64,000 nucleotides of DNA. It comes from Epiperipatus broadwayi (Eukaryota > Onychophora > Udeonychophora > Euonychophora > Peripatidae). The translations under genes and the position numbers were made by a program. The stretch lies in the NCBI GenBank assembly GCA_028023455.1, contig JAQFVV010000230.1:496001-560000 (forward strand). The letters run 5' to 3'. The notes under the pieces were generated by a model. That model was not told where the DNA came from and made no database searches. It saw only the letters and a list, made by a program, of their open reading frames with translations. Shown piece after piece: positions 10,960 through 21,569 of this stretch (position 1 is the first letter of the stretch; each line of letters opens with the position of its first letter).

Positions 10960-12060
10960 ATATAAAAAAATTCTAAAAAAAAAATAGAACTGAATGTGAA
11001 TGTGGGAGTCTAAAAGCAGAGGAGTAAGCAGATTTCAGAGAAGAGAGATTCACAGTAGTACACCTATTTCATGGGATCAATTGATAAAAAAGAATACGAC
11101 AAGAAATTATGAAGTATAGCTTTTATAAAAGATGTAGGACAATATCCCTTTAAAAAAACTGTCAAAAGTGCTGGATTTAACAAATAATATACAAAAGTAA
11201 AAATAGAAAATATGATTTCAAAAAGTATGAAGATAACCAAAAGTCTTAAACAAGAATGTTGTCTCTAGAAAAGAAAATGTGAGATAATGGAAAATTCTAA
11301 TATAATAATACACCACTATGTATATTATATTACGCTGATGATCAAATAGTTTTGGTTTAGGATCATGATAATTTTATATGTATAGCTAGGGAATTAATAA
11401 AGGAATAGAGAAAATGGAGTATGGACATAATATAACAGAAAATATGTGTCATGGAGAAACAGAACAGGATATAATTTTAGAAAATGGACTATAGATTGAA
11501 AAATGTAGGGAATATAAGTATTAGGTATAAATATCTTACAAAGGGGAATAACATATAAAGCTATTAGAAAAAGAAATGTACTGATAGAAAAGCTATTTAT
11601 TATTTAACAGGATATTATGGGATCAGAACCGAATGTATTAAGTCAACAAAGGATGAATATATGATGTAATAGTGAAAACCTTTATTACACATGGAAGTGA
11701 GATTTGGCAGTTGAAGTGAAACTTGAAAAGAGACTTGATGACTTCAGAAATGAATTGATCACTACAGAAGTGGATTATTAGTAAAGATCTGTAGGAAGAT
11801 CAAAAAGAGAGTTCATAGGCAATTTAAAAAAAGGAGAGAAATAAACAAATATTGAACACATTATGGTAAATAACTACAGAATAAAACAACTGGAATGGTA
11901 TGGACATATACAGAGGGTATCTCAGGAAAGATTACCAAGCAAATATTAAACTGGATATTACCAGAAAAGAAAAAAAAAGTTATCAAAAAGTTGGAAATAG
12001 ATAAATTAGAGACAAAAATTTGCATGAAGATTTATGAATGGACAGAGAGGCATTTCTTTT
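10960..12060 (+). pseudogene. Decayed LINE reverse transcriptase
   Basis: At 11323 the plus strand encodes ILYYADDQIVL, carrying the RT catalytic YADD motif. Further on come fragments like 'EYKYLGINI' (about 11515), 'HGSE' in the 'YGSETW' position (about 11692) and 'KQLEWYGHIQRVSQERLP' near 11885-11940, the usual C-terminal region of LINE ORF2 proteins. Frames are broken by many stops and indels. It is clearly distinct from the LINE that follows at 12466. Around 12014-12125 a short local duplication of 'AGAAGATTTATGATTGGA'-like sequence is present. Confidence 0.65.
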
Positions 12061-12149
12061 GGTAAAGAGACAAATAGAAATTTGAGACAGAAATTTTCAA
12101 GAAGATTTATGATTGGATGGAGAGACATAGTGATGGAGAATTGGATGTC

Positions 12150-12465
12150 ATACAGCCTTATAGATTGATAAGAAGAAGAGCAAACATGGATGCCACGCTG
12201 ATTGTCGCCATATGAATTTTGGGGATGAGTGGATAGAAGCCTGTCCATTAAAGCATGAAGATTGGCTATCTTAATATAAGCTGAGCATTGATTGTATATA
12301 TGTGTGGAGATGATAATATGAACCAACTGATGAGTGCTAGTTTAGCATGAATATATATTGGTAATTATTTTTCTTTTCAAAGGTGTGTGATCAAGTGTGT
12401 CAGCAGTATGAGATAGCGTGGATAGTTGAGGGTCGTGTGAAAGTCTGAGTTCAAACCCCCTATAT
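12150..12465 (+). repeat. Family B repeat
   Basis: Contains 'GCCTGTCCATTAAAGCATGA', 'CAACTGATGAGTGCTAGTTT', 'GTGTGTGATCAAGTGTGTCA' and the B-box-like end 'GAGTTCAAACCCCC'. It abuts the LINE fragment that starts at 12466. The antisense ORF (12006-12326) is a shadow. Confidence 0.6.
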
Positions 12466-13230
12466 ATAAACTAGTATAATGCTTCAGAGCTGCAGGAAAT
12501 GTTGCAGGAGTTAGCAGATGAAAGTAGAAAAGTAGGACTAAAGATAAATGTTAAAAAGACTAAAGTAATGTTTAATTGATTTGCTCAAAATATGAAAATA
12601 AAGATTGATTATGAAAAATTAGAAGAAGTTAACAGTTACAAATACCTTGGTCAGATTATTAATACAGATGGAAACATAATGGAGGAAATTAATCATAGAA
12701 TTAAACTTGGTTGGAGTGCTTTTGGTAGAAATAACTTGATACTAAAAGGAAATATGCCTATGTGTTTGAAAAGGATGGTTTTTAACAAATGTGTTTTACC
12801 AGTTCTTACTTATGGATCTGAGACTTGGACACTTAATAGAAGAGCAATACAGAGACTTCAGACCACTCAAAGGAGTATGGAGAGATGCATGTTGGGAGTA
12901 ACAAGAAGAGATCGAAAACGCAATGTATGTGTAAGACAACAAACAGGTGTTACTGACCTTATTGAAAAAATTAAAAGATTGAAATGGAGGTGGGCTGGAC
13001 ATATTGCTAGAAGAGATGATAATAGATGGACAATTGAAATTTTAAACTGGATTCCAAGAGATTGTAAAAGACCCAGAAAGAGACCACATGTGAGATGGAT
13101 GGATGAAATAAGAAAAGGTGCAGGGGTGTTGTGGAGAAGAGAAGCTAAAGATCGGAGAAGATGGATTAAACTTGGAGAGACCTTCATCCTGCAGTGGATT
13201 GATAATGGTTGATGATGATGATGATGAATT
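12466..13230 (+). pseudogene. LINE ORF2 C-terminal part, 5'-truncated copy
   Basis: The frame runs from about 12478 (ASELQEMLQELADESRKVGL, the segment after the RT catalytic site) through a TGA stop at 12577-12579. It then continues as an open 206-codon frame (12592-13212) with 'NSYKYLGQII', 'LTYGSETWTLNRR', 'LKWRWAGHIARRDD' and 'HVRWMDEIRK'. These are standard landmarks of the RT thumb and C-terminal tail in APE-type LINEs. The element ends in a (GAT/TGA)n tail at about 13209-13228. Everything upstream of the tail end of RT is missing, so it cannot act alone. Relatives lie at 10.6, 33.7-34.3 (minus), 50.6 and 62.4-62.7 kb (minus). The open frame suggests it is among the younger copies. Confidence 0.85.
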
Positions 13231-13890
13231 CACTGGATTTTATCTAAAATCATCCAAGAAATGTAATGGTCTTTTTTTTCAAGCCTGATAGTTTTCAACT
13301 AAAACATCAGCTGGGTTGTCTTGAAGGAAGTATTAATGTGTGTGAGTGCGCGCGCACGTGAATGCACCTTGTCTTTAAAATTACCATGCAATAAATTTAA
13401 AAGTGTTTTTTGTCAAAAGACTCTTCATTCCTGTATAAAATCTGTTATTTTAGATTTTATACAAATTAATTTTTTTTTTTTTTACTTTGCACTATATATA
13501 ACATTAACATAGTTTAATTATATAATTTTATACTTTACTGTACAAAAAAAATGCTTACTTAATCCCATGGAACATTAGTTACTTTAATAAGGACACTTTC
13601 ATTTTCTTCCTCCTGTCACTCAATAATACATTGACTTAATAAAAACTGGTTTTAAATTGCTTAATTTCCCATAAAAACACATCTTTTATATAGTTTCAAT
13701 TTACGATGAAAGCTCTGGGCAATAATTACCATAGAAACACTTCTAAATAAATTCTTGAATTAGATTATAATTCAAGTTAAAAAAAATTTCAAACCAGAAT
13801 TAGTTTCGCAAAGGTTATTTTAAAAAATTGTCAAAAAAAAAAAAAAGGTTGAGAAAGAAAACTATCATCATCATCGTTGTTGTTTAAATT
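13231..13890. other. No gene recognised
   Basis: Contains a short GT/GC alternation near 13335-13360 and several long A and T runs. No coding support for the small ORFs. Confidence 0.45.
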
Positions 13891-13899
13891 GGGGAGGGG

Positions 13900-14340
13900 G
13901 GCGTCAAAGACAGAATGGCAGACATTAGAGCTCAAGGTGCATAGATTGAGGCTCAGCTTTACTATTTCCGGTCTTCGAACTTTTTATAAAAGCCTGAACC
14001 ATAAACCATTTTTAAATGGGTTTTTTTTTTTTGGCAGGTTTATTAATTCGGTAGTGTTCTGTGTGATTTAATGCAATAATACAGCGACTGATTCAAGAGA
14101 CTAAAGGTCCCTAAATCAAATTTCAGGTTAAGTAAAAAAAAATCCAGTTTCCTTGCATGTTTAGTGCTGTGGATAAATAGCAGATTCCGGTTCAGGTACT
14201 TGGATCAAGGCTTAGCTCTGTCACTTCCGGTGTTTGAACTTTTTATAAACTCCTGAGAATAATCCATTGGATTGTTTTTTAAATAAACTCATGCTCAAGT
14301 TGTAACTTGGCTGTTTGAGCTTCGCATGAACTTTCGAGCA
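13900..14340 (+). repeat. SINE C concatemer
   Basis: Three head-to-tail units share the 3' box 'TTCCGGTCTTCGAACTTTTT' (13967), 'TTCCGGTGTTTGAACTTTTT' (14227) and 'TTTGAGCTTCGCATGAACTT' (14315). The tRNA-like head 'GATTTAATGCAATAATACAG' is seen at 14065. This is the clearest case of tandem SINE C. Confidence 0.6.
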
Positions 14341-14454
14341 ATTAATCTTAACAATTGTATACTATATATATATTCTCATAAGTGGTTTTGTTCTAATAAG
14401 TAAATAATAATGTCATGTGACATTCAGTTAAGCATATAGGTGGCAGGTTGATCA

Positions 14455-14722
14455 TAAAATAAATAAATATGAAAAGAGTGATTATACAGAAAGTGAATTA
14501 TTGGTTTTTATGCTAAGTTTGGGAAAAGATAAGGGGGGTTTAGATATAAAGGTTATAGAGTTGACAAAGATTATGTTGTGGAAATGGGATAGAGCAGATT
14601 ATGGGTAAATTTAGAGTGGGGAATGTAAAATAAAGTGGCTAACAGGTTTAGCTGGGCATAATTGCTCAGATATTCTTGACTTCGTTTAAGGGGAAGCCAT
14701 AATACATCACATCACATCAATT
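14455..14722 (+). mobile_element. 5'-truncated copy of the 43.8-kb LINE, 3' end only
   Basis: Nearly identical to 47550-47810. It runs from 'AATAAATATGAAAAGAGTG' through 'GGGCATAATTGCTCAGATAT' and 'TCTTGACTTCGTTTAAGG' to a short (ACATC)n tail. It contains only the 3' UTR. High similarity implies recent mobility of the family. Confidence 0.85.
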
Positions 14723-15429
14723 GATCAAGCCGAGATATTTTTTTCATTTAGTTTTGAATCCATCATTATATAGCTGTGTTATTTTATTTCAGATAATGAC
14801 GTCTTTTTGTGTTTTTGTTTGATAATTGTTTTTATATATATATTGTGGGTATATGCCACCTCAACCCACACATGCAACAATTATTAGTTTATGATTCTTG
14901 TTATTTTTAAAAAATGAAGCAAATAATCAAATAGTCAGAAGTTCAAGGATTGGAAGAGATCAACCCCCATCAACTTTGAACTCCAGAGTTTTCTACTTTA
15001 CCACTGCACCAAACCATGCCAAATAGAGCAATTGCATACGCAGTCCAAATTTTTATAAGGTGGCAAAATAGTTTCCTCAAAACTGAACATTATCTGCAGT
15101 TGACTTCAATAATCTATCTGCTCTACTCTAAATTCGTTTCTACCAATCATGAGTAATCAATTGATAAAACATGTTCAGCACTGCCACCTGGTGAACATTA
15201 ATTTCTCATTCTTACAGAAATTAACTTGGCTTTACAAACTCACCTACAAGCAATCGTTTCCAAAATATGTGGAAAATGTGACCCTGTTACCATGATGTAT
15301 TTTCAATTGAATTAGGCACTTCAGATAATCCAGCTTGAATTACATTTCAAATAATTTTAAATATTTAATATGTATGATCTAAATAATATTTGATACTCCT
15401 GAGATGACTAATTCAGTTAAAATGAATTG
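14723..15429. other. No gene; one SINE C copy (14930-15035, minus)
   Basis: The SINE C copy shows 'CTCCAGAGTTTTCTACTTTA' and 'CCACTGCACCAAACCATGCC'. The rest is AT-rich without recognised content. Confidence 0.4.
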
Positions 15430-15880
15430 AAGAAGCAATATTACATTTTTCTGATGACTCTGAAGAAAGTTGTTCCTTAAAAAAGTGTGCAAAAATAAAA
15501 AGTGATCTGAAAGTGACGATTACTACAGATGCTTCAGGTTTTGTAGTTGAAGCTGTCATCTCACATCGGTATGATGTAGGCAAATGTCCAATCACTTATG
15601 CATCTAGAACATCATTATCTGCTGAAGGGAATTATAGTAAATTAGATAAGGAAGCTCTGGCTATAATATTTGCAATGAAGAAATTCCATCAATACACATA
15701 TATGGACGTAATTTTACAGTATGTACAAATCATCACCCTTTATTTGGAATTTTTGAAAAGGATAAAAAAACACCTCAGTATGCAAGCTAGAGACTTATGG
15801 ATTAACATATTAGCCACCTATGACTATGAATTAATTTACAAGCTGGGAAATGAGATTATGCATGCAGATGCATTATGATG
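15430..15880 (+). pseudogene. Ty3/Gypsy RNase H remnant
   Basis: The frame reads LKVTITTDASGFVVEAVISH (DAS active-site motif), 'GKCPITYASRTSLSAEGNYS', 'KLDKEALAIIFAMKKFHQY' and later 'TYDYELIYKLGNEIMHADAL'. These match, in order, the RNase H domain of Ty3/Gypsy pol. The segment that normally contains 'TDHKPL' is altered, with a frame disturbance near 15705-15740. A stop follows directly after HADAL. RT is missing upstream: the similarity begins about 25 codons before the DAS motif. It would have degraded RNA in RNA-DNA hybrids during reverse transcription. Integrase follows in the expected order. Confidence 0.85.
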
Positions 15881-16790
15881 ACTATTCGTGAAAAGCAGAG
15901 TTCAGTGAAAGTTTATAGAAATTATGTTAGATGCAATAAATATTTTAGAGAATCTAAATAATTCTAAGTTGCTAAAGGACAAGTAGAGATCCTGGATTTA
16001 GTAAGCTAAAGAGTTGTATCTGAGTAGGATGGGCAAAAAGTCAACCAAGTTTTATTGCTATGGTGATTTGGAACGCTAACCAGAGTTTGTCAATAATAGG
16101 TGTATTCAGATGATTGATTGAGTACTTATAATAATGGAAGAATGGAAACAAATACTAAAGTTGTTACATAAAGGACATCCAGGGATTGTGTTGATGAAGG
16201 CACTTAAGTGTTCATATGTGTGATGGCCTATAATGAATAATAAAATTGAACAAATGGTAAAAAACGTGCCATAATTACCAATCTGTGGCAGATTTACTGA
16301 AGAAAATTTGTAGACCATGGATAGAAGCCAAAAAAAATATGGGAACATATCCATATAGATTATGCAGGACCTTTGAATGGATGTTTAATATTAATAATTG
16401 TAAATTCACACAGCAAATGGGCCAAGTACAAACTTGCAAAAACTATGAGTACTAAATATACTATGAAAGCCCTACAGGTAAGGTTTGCCATCCATGGATA
16501 CCCTGAGATCCCGGTATCCAACAATTGAAAAGAGTTTACTTATGCATATTTTGAAAATTCGTTAATAGATAAAGGCATTAGTCATAACCTTACTTCATTC
16601 TACCACTTTGCCTGTAACAGACTAATGGAAAGGCAGTTCAAAGAATAAAATCTGCCTTGGAAAAAGTAAAAGTTACAAATATGGAAAAAGAATTGATAGA
16701 AATCATGTTCTACCAGCATTTTATCCCTAGTGAGACAAATCGTAAAACATTTACAAAGTAGCTGTTTGGTAGAAAATGTCACGCTCATTT
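15881..16790 (+). pseudogene. Ty3/Gypsy integrase remnant
   Basis: Around 16135-16265 the frames give 'EWKQILKLLHKGHPGIVLMK' and 'SYV.WP', matching the integrase H2C2 zinc-binding segment with the Trp codon mutated to TGA. From about 16340, 'IHIDYAGPLNG' and 'NSHSKWAKYK' give the first catalytic Asp. 'IHGYPEIPVSNN' holds the second position, with Asp replaced by Asn, followed by a stop. 'HFACNRLMERQ' covers the Glu region. Near 16770, 'LFGRKCHAHLS' matches the end of the core. Several stops and shifts show it is dead. Confidence 0.8.
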
Positions 16791-17285
16791 ATCTAAATGT
16801 TTACCAGTAAAAAAGAAATCAGAAAAAAGTACTTTTAGTGAAGATATGTACGATGCAAACTTCATGAAATTTAGAATTAGCAAAAGTGTATGGGCTCGAG
16901 ATATATTAAAAAAGAAATACTCAGCACCATAGTTGACAAAATATCCGAAGTCATACGAGTATTTAAACTTGAAAGTGGATTGCATGTCAGAAGACATATT
17001 CTCTGACATATTGATCATCATTAATAAAAGACCTGTAGCAGCCAATCCTCAATCAGTATTTTTGACAAACAATGATCTTGAAAATTTGCTCTCTATTGAG
17101 CAGAATGATGTGTTGTCTATTGAGTAAAATATAGGCAATAAAGTTAAAGTTATCAGAATGTTATTGACTGAGTAAAGATGAAGAGTTACCTAAAAATCAA
17201 CTGATGTAAATACCGATGAAGTCAGAAAAATAGGAGAAAGCCAGCCAGATATAAAGATTGCTTTCTAAAGTGATGGGAGGGGTGC
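16791..17285 (+). pseudogene. Gypsy pol C-terminus and polypurine tract
   Basis: 'KSVWARDILKKKYSAP' (about 16880-16930) and 'KYPKSYEYLNLKV' (about 16945) match the chromodomain-like or GPY-type C-terminal region of Gypsy integrases. Near 17225, 'VRKIGESQPDIK' fits the usual 'RRSxRxxxPxxxY' tail. A purine run at 17271-17283 (TGATGGGAGGGGT) is a good candidate polypurine tract for plus-strand priming. Confidence 0.6.
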
Positions 17286-17595
17286 ATTGCACCGACTATT
17301 GTTATTTTCTCCCCAGAATGATTACTCTAGAAAAAATGTTTATAAAAAGAACTTTAAATTGTGTAAATTAGTGTAACTAATAATGTTCAAGATTTTTTTT
17401 ACGCATAGGCAATCGAAAGCAGTCAGTCACAATCAAGAGGAAAAAACAGCTGCTAAAACTAAAAGAATGTATTTCTCGAACGGGAGAAAAGATAATGCTG
17501 AATGAAGTTAGTTTTTGGTAAATTACTTACTTTTACAATTTCAATTGGAAAAGTCACATGGCCTTAAATTAGACAAGTTAAATAAATCTTTTGAA
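17284..17595 (+). mobile_element. Possible 3' LTR of the Gypsy element
   Basis: Directly follows the polypurine tract, so position predicts an LTR starting at about 17283-17284 (TGCATTGCACCG...). No second LTR was found in the window and the 3' boundary is not defined. Family B begins at about 17598. Confidence 0.35.
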
Positions 17596-17597
17596 AA

Positions 17598-18190
17598 TAA
17601 ATGAACTATAGGGAATTTGAACTTAGACTTTCAAGCAACCTTCAACTATCCACACTATCTCATACACTGATTCACCTGGTCCAGATTTATCATCTCCCAT
17701 ATATATATAATCAGAGCTCACTTTATATTAAGATAGCAAATCTTTATACTTTAATGGACAGGTTTCAATCTACTCCATCTCCAACTCTTCAGCTATCTAT
17801 ACTATAAAAAATCTGATGATAGAATGCCCAAATCCCATGCTGATGCCAATATTATTATTATACCCAAAGACTTTCAAGTGATCTTCAACTATCTGCATAA
17901 CAACAATATTGGCATCAGCATGGGATTTGGGCATTCTATCATCAGATTTTCAATGGTATGGATGGCTGAAGCCTATCCATTAAATATTAATATTTGCTAT
18001 CTTAATATAAATTGAGAACTGATTATAAATGTGTGTGTGTGTGGGAGATGATAATATAAACCAACTGATGAGTGCTGGTTCAGAACGAAATACGGATATT
18101 GGTAATTGTGTGGTCATGTGTAATAGTAGTGTGAGATAGTGTGAGTAGTTGATGGTTGCTTGAAAGTGTGGATTCAAGTCCCCTATATCT
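17598..18190. mobile_element. Family B fold-back
   Basis: Two family B copies in tail-out inverted arrangement. The left arm opens with 'GGGAATTTGAACTTAGACTT' and the right arm closes with 'GTGTGGATTCAAGTCCCC', so both outer tips carry the B-box-like end. Around the centre, 'GATAGAATGCCCAAATCCCA' (about 17818) pairs with 'TGGGATTTGGGCATTCTATC' (about 17921), with about 50 bp of loop. The small ORFs here follow from the repeat. Confidence 0.75.
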
Positions 18191-18950
18191 ACAATTAAGT
18201 TCCAGGTATAAGAATTTTTGTATTTTAAATCTTAGATTAATGAAGTGCATAATTATCGACTGTGTGTGAAATAAGATATTTTCACACACTAAATACATTC
18301 CATAGCAATTCCCAAAAATAAATGGGATATAATTATTGTCTGTAATATAATTTTATTGTACTTGTTGTTAAATTAATGCCTCAGCAAACAGAAATGAATT
18401 TGCTGATATATATATTCAAGTTGCGTGTGTATTAATTATTTTCGCATACAAGTTGGTTCCACTAGGAGGAGATCATAATAAATTTATGCACAAATTTTTT
18501 TTATATATATAAAAACTGCTAAAGGTTGGTATAATTGAATTTAATGTTCAAAGATGTTAGTTGATGAAGAAAAGATATCTATTGCAGAAAACAAACTTTA
18601 TTTTTGATAGTCTGATAAAAGAATTATTTGAAACCGAATAATCCAATCAACCGTCAAATTCTTAGATTTTCATCTCTGAAGACTTGACAAAAGTAAAATA
18701 TAATGATAAGAAAGGAAGATGTGTGCATGTATGAAATTTAAAAATTACGTTTTAAAAGAATGTTTCTGTTTTCTTATTTTTTAAAAAAAATGTGTGAAAC
18801 CATGAAAAAAATTATACTAAAAGGATAAAAAGACTGTAAATGTGAAGAGTGAAGCTAAGTATTGTTGAACGAGTCAACAGATAGCCGTAACTAAGATGTT
18901 GCCGATACTGATAGAAAACTACTGACTGCTTTAAAGAAGAGAATAAAATT
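18191..18950. other. No gene recognised
   Basis: AT-rich DNA. No repeat family placed. Confidence 0.4.
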
Positions 18951-18956
18951 TGTTAA

Positions 18957-19064
18957 GCATTGTTAGCCGAGAGGTCATTGCAGCCGCCTTGCAAGCAAGT
19001 AGTTGGTTGCAGACGGTTGTGGGTTCGCCTCCCGGACGATGCTATGTCATATGAAAAAAAAAAA
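18957..19064 (+). repeat. tRNA-derived mini-SINE, copy 1
   Basis: 'TGTTAGCCGAGAGGTCATTG' (A box) and 'GTGGGTTCGCCTCCCGG' (B box and T arm), followed by 'GATGCTATGTCATATG' and an A-tail. It is essentially a tRNA-like head plus tail with no long body. No clear TSD was seen. Confidence 0.75.
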
Positions 19065-19241
19065 GTTATCGCAACATCAGATTGTCCACTTATTTTTAAC
19101 CAGCTTTAAAAATCAATAGTTAATTAGCAACAACAATAAAAAAAGAATCAATAGTTAGTTCAAAACTGCGTCCTTAGGACATACAATAACAACAACAAGA
19201 ACAACAAAAATCCTCAACGCAGCGGCGAAAAATTCAAATTT

Positions 19242-19350
19242 GTCAAGCGTTGTTAGCCGAGAGGTCATCGCACCCGCCTTGCAAGCAAGTAGTTGGTTGC
19301 AGACGGGTGTGGGTTCGCGTCCCGGCTGATGCTATGACATATGAAAAAAA
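19242..19350 (+). repeat. tRNA-derived mini-SINE, copy 2 with 14-bp TSD
   Basis: Flanked by exact direct repeats AAAAATTCAAATTT at 19228-19241 and 19351-19364. The A box 'TTAGCCGAGAGG' and B box 'GGTTCGCGTCC' are intact. A longer region between anticodon arm and T arm suggests a type II (Leu/Ser-like) ancestor. The TSD and A-tail show LINE-assisted insertion. Confidence 0.85.
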
Positions 19351-19364
19351 AAAAATTCAAATTT

Positions 19365-19800
19365 ATTTAAAATTAATATAAATTTTTAACAAAGTATTTC
19401 AAGTCTGTGTCTCTCAAAAAAAAACAACTTAAAAAACGTAAATATTTACAATTATTAATCACATTTTGCTATTAATATTTAACATCTATAATATTTGATC
19501 AGCTTTCAATGACATCATGCGACTTTGTCACGTGCTTAATAGAAAGCTTCAAAAAACCCTCCTCTCTTCATCCTGCTGATAAAACCATCAGCTGTATTAA
19601 AGTAATCAATGGACATTGAACCTTATAATACCAAAATGGATAATATCAGGCTTGCAGATCAATTTCAACCTCCAAACGTTTTTCGACTGTCACGTGTGTT
19701 TTTTTAAATATGTATAGTTAAAGGGTCTTCAACAAAATGTATTTATTTAGTGTTTTCCTGAAGGTTTGTGATGCTAGTGTTTTAGATGTATTTATATATT
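19365..19800. other. No gene; less repetitive segment with E-boxes
   Basis: No repeat recognised. Two CACGTG boxes occur, at about 19539 and 19692. Their function is unknown. Confidence 0.3.
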
Positions 19801-19923
19801 GGACTATTTCCACCATCTAATATGAGTATTGAATGTCTTTAGAAAAAAATTAACTTTATTTAAATATTACAGATACATTCAACTGTTAGTAATACTACAC
19901 AGGTTAGTATATGCACTTAAATA
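19800..19923 (-). repeat. Left inverted flank of the Penelope-like fragment
   Basis: 'GGTTAGTATATGCACTTAAA' at 19902 is the inverse of 'TTTTAGTGCATATACTAACC' at 20725. The match extends outward through 'ACATTCAACTGTTAGTAAT' and 'TTTCCACCATCTAATATGA'. It is a partial inverted copy of the element's terminal repeat. Confidence 0.7.
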
Positions 19924-19954
19924 GACAACAAAAAGAACCATAAAAAAACAATTA

Positions 19955-20440
19955 TTGGTATGATAGTGTACCCATATATGCCAAAAATAGCAGACAAATT
20001 AAGAAAAATCTGCAACCAGTATAACATCAGTACAGCTTTCCAGAGCCATACCACCCTATGAGGAATTCTAACATCTACAAAGCCTAAACTTGAAATGCTG
20101 AAAAGAAAAAACTGCATCTGTGAAATATCATGTGAATGTGGAAGAATATATATCAGTGAGACCAGCTGTCCCATTAAAAAGCACTTGCTAGAACCCAAAC
20201 TGATGATTAGAAGAAAGAAAACAGGCGTGTTTAAGATAGCAGACCATATACGTACCAATGAACCTATGTACAATTGGAAAAATACAAATATATTGGATAC
20301 GGAGGAAAAATTACAAAAAAGAAAATTTAAAGAAGCTACTCCCAGAATAATGGCTAACAATCCCATCAGTCAATCTAATATGATTATACATAATATATGA
20401 AAACCACTAATCAACTTTAAGGGAAAAGTGGAGAAATCAG
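19955..20440 (+). pseudogene. Penelope-like element: GIY-YIG endonuclease region fragment
   Basis: The open frame includes 'MPKIADKLRKICNQYNISTA' upstream (other frame segments at 19978-20040), then 'CICEISCECGRIYISETSCP', 'KKHLLEPKLMIRRKKTGVFK', 'IADHIRTNEPMYNW' and 'EEKLQKRKFKEA'. In Penelope-like elements the linker between RT and endonuclease reads 'YxIxCxCGxxYIGETxRPLxxRLxEH'. Here the GIY-YIG core is kept as 'GRIYISET', with Gly changed to Ser in the YIG half and the conserved Arg changed in 'SCPIKKHL'. The RT is absent, so this is a 5'-truncated copy. Inverted flanks on both sides fit the known complex insertion structure of this class. The 101-codon ORF at 20095-20400 is the best-preserved part; the minus ORF over it is a shadow. 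Confidence 0.8.
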
Positions 20441-20468
20441 GAAGAACCTCATAGATAGATATATGAAA

Positions 20469-20660
20469 ATTCTACTGACTATTGTCTTGTCAGGATGGCT
20501 CAATTGGTTAGAGCATTACTTTAAAACTCAATACACGAGAATATAATGGTCCAGGTCAAATTCTACTGACTATTGTCTTGGCAGAATGGCTCAATTGGTT
20601 AGAGCATTACTTTAAAACTCAATACACAAGAATATAATGGTCCAGGTCCAATTCCTATAT
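20469..20660 (+). repeat. tRNA-like unit duplicated in tandem, 91-bp period
   Basis: 'TCTACTGACTATTGTCTTG' begins at 20471 and 20562. Each unit holds 'ATGGCTCAATTGGTTAGAGC', a very good tRNA A-box/D-arm match, and 'GGTCCAGGTCCAATTCC', a B-box-like end. It is unrelated to the mini-SINE and SINE C. It lies between the Penelope-like ORF and its 3' inverted flank, so it may belong to that element. Confidence 0.7.
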
Positions 20661-20686
20661 ACTGTCACTGGTCAGGTCAGTAACAC

Positions 20687-20719
20687 CTGAAGAAGAGGAG
20701 AGAATAATACCTCTTGAGA
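20687..20719 (+). ncRNA. Hammerhead-like motif beside the Penelope-like fragment
   Basis: CTGAAGA, then AGAGG ... CCTCT (hairpin with an AT-rich loop), then T-GAGA. It fits CUGANGA-stem II-GAAA with one change in the second box. Penelope-like elements are known to carry hammerhead ribozymes in their terminal repeats, which supports the reading. Confidence 0.35.
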
Positions 20720-20840
20720 TGTTTTAGTGCATATACTAACCTGAGTGCTATTACTAAAAGTTGAATGCATGTGGAATATTTATCACATTAGATGATGGAA
20801 ATATCATTACTTCAATTATAACAATACTCATAAGTTTTGC
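20720..20840 (+). repeat. Right inverted flank of the Penelope-like fragment
   Basis: Pairs with 19800-19923. See 'TTAGTGCATATACTAACC', 'ATTACTAAAAGTTGAATG' and 'CATTAGATGATGGAAATA'. Confidence 0.7.
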
Positions 20841-21565
20841 TAAAATGTTTCAACTCTTTATTTATCTTCAGTTTTTAGCTAACAAACCATCATAATTAGA
20901 GCAGGACTATTTTACGTTTCCAATGATTATCTGGCTGAATCATTCAAAATTTGAAGATTAGGTTTTCACGATGTTTTATTAACATTCTGTTTTACTTATT
21001 TTTGAATGCAGTTATAATTGTAGGTGTAAATAAGTAAAATAGTAGCCATGTTAATAATTATGGACTTTCTGTGTTTAATAAGTACTGAAATAATAAATAT
21101 TAAAATAAATGTTATATCATTTTTGCATTCCTTACTTTGAACTCTTAAAAATTATGGGTCTCATCTGCTGTCTACTTCATATCATTTTGGGTTGACTGCC
21201 ACTGAAAAAAGGTTGCCTATCCCAGGTATAGTACAATATTATCTGTATTTTCAAAATGTATTGTTCTCTAATAAGTACAATTAATCCAAAATTACATTAC
21301 TAAAGAATTAAAATAATGTTTTCAATATATGTGATATAATCAAGTACCAAGTAATTATAGGAGAATGATATATTTATATGGATTAAATTTTTGAAGATAT
21401 TTGCAAAACAACAAATAAGATGAACGCTTATAGAAAATAAATAACTATAGCTGTTAAAAATCTGTATTGCATTGCTATAGTTATAAACATGTTTTCAATG
21501 TATTTATTACAATATATATATATATCCAAATTATATTTAAACTTAGAAGATATTGCTTAATAGAA
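20841..21565. other. No gene recognised
   Basis: AT-rich DNA with a TA tract near 21515. No repeat placed. Confidence 0.4.
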
Positions 21566-21569
21566 ATGA

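Noticed and set aside
12867-13187. Minus-strand ORFs of 63-106 codons over the LINE
   Set aside because: They are shadows of the plus-strand LINE frame, which has clear RT C-terminal motifs.
18957-19051. A functional tRNA gene
   Set aside because: The anticodon arm does not fold cleanly, the sequence is followed by an A-tail, and related copies are flanked by TSDs, so it is a SINE.
19917-20366. 149-codon minus ORF with hydrophobic content, resembling a membrane protein
   Set aside because: It lies antisense to the Penelope-like GIY-YIG frame. The hydrophobicity comes from reading A-rich coding DNA backwards.
20495-20650. Two functional tRNA genes (Lys- or Phe-like)
   Set aside because: The A box is good but the anticodon stem and acceptor stem do not pair and the B box is off-consensus.
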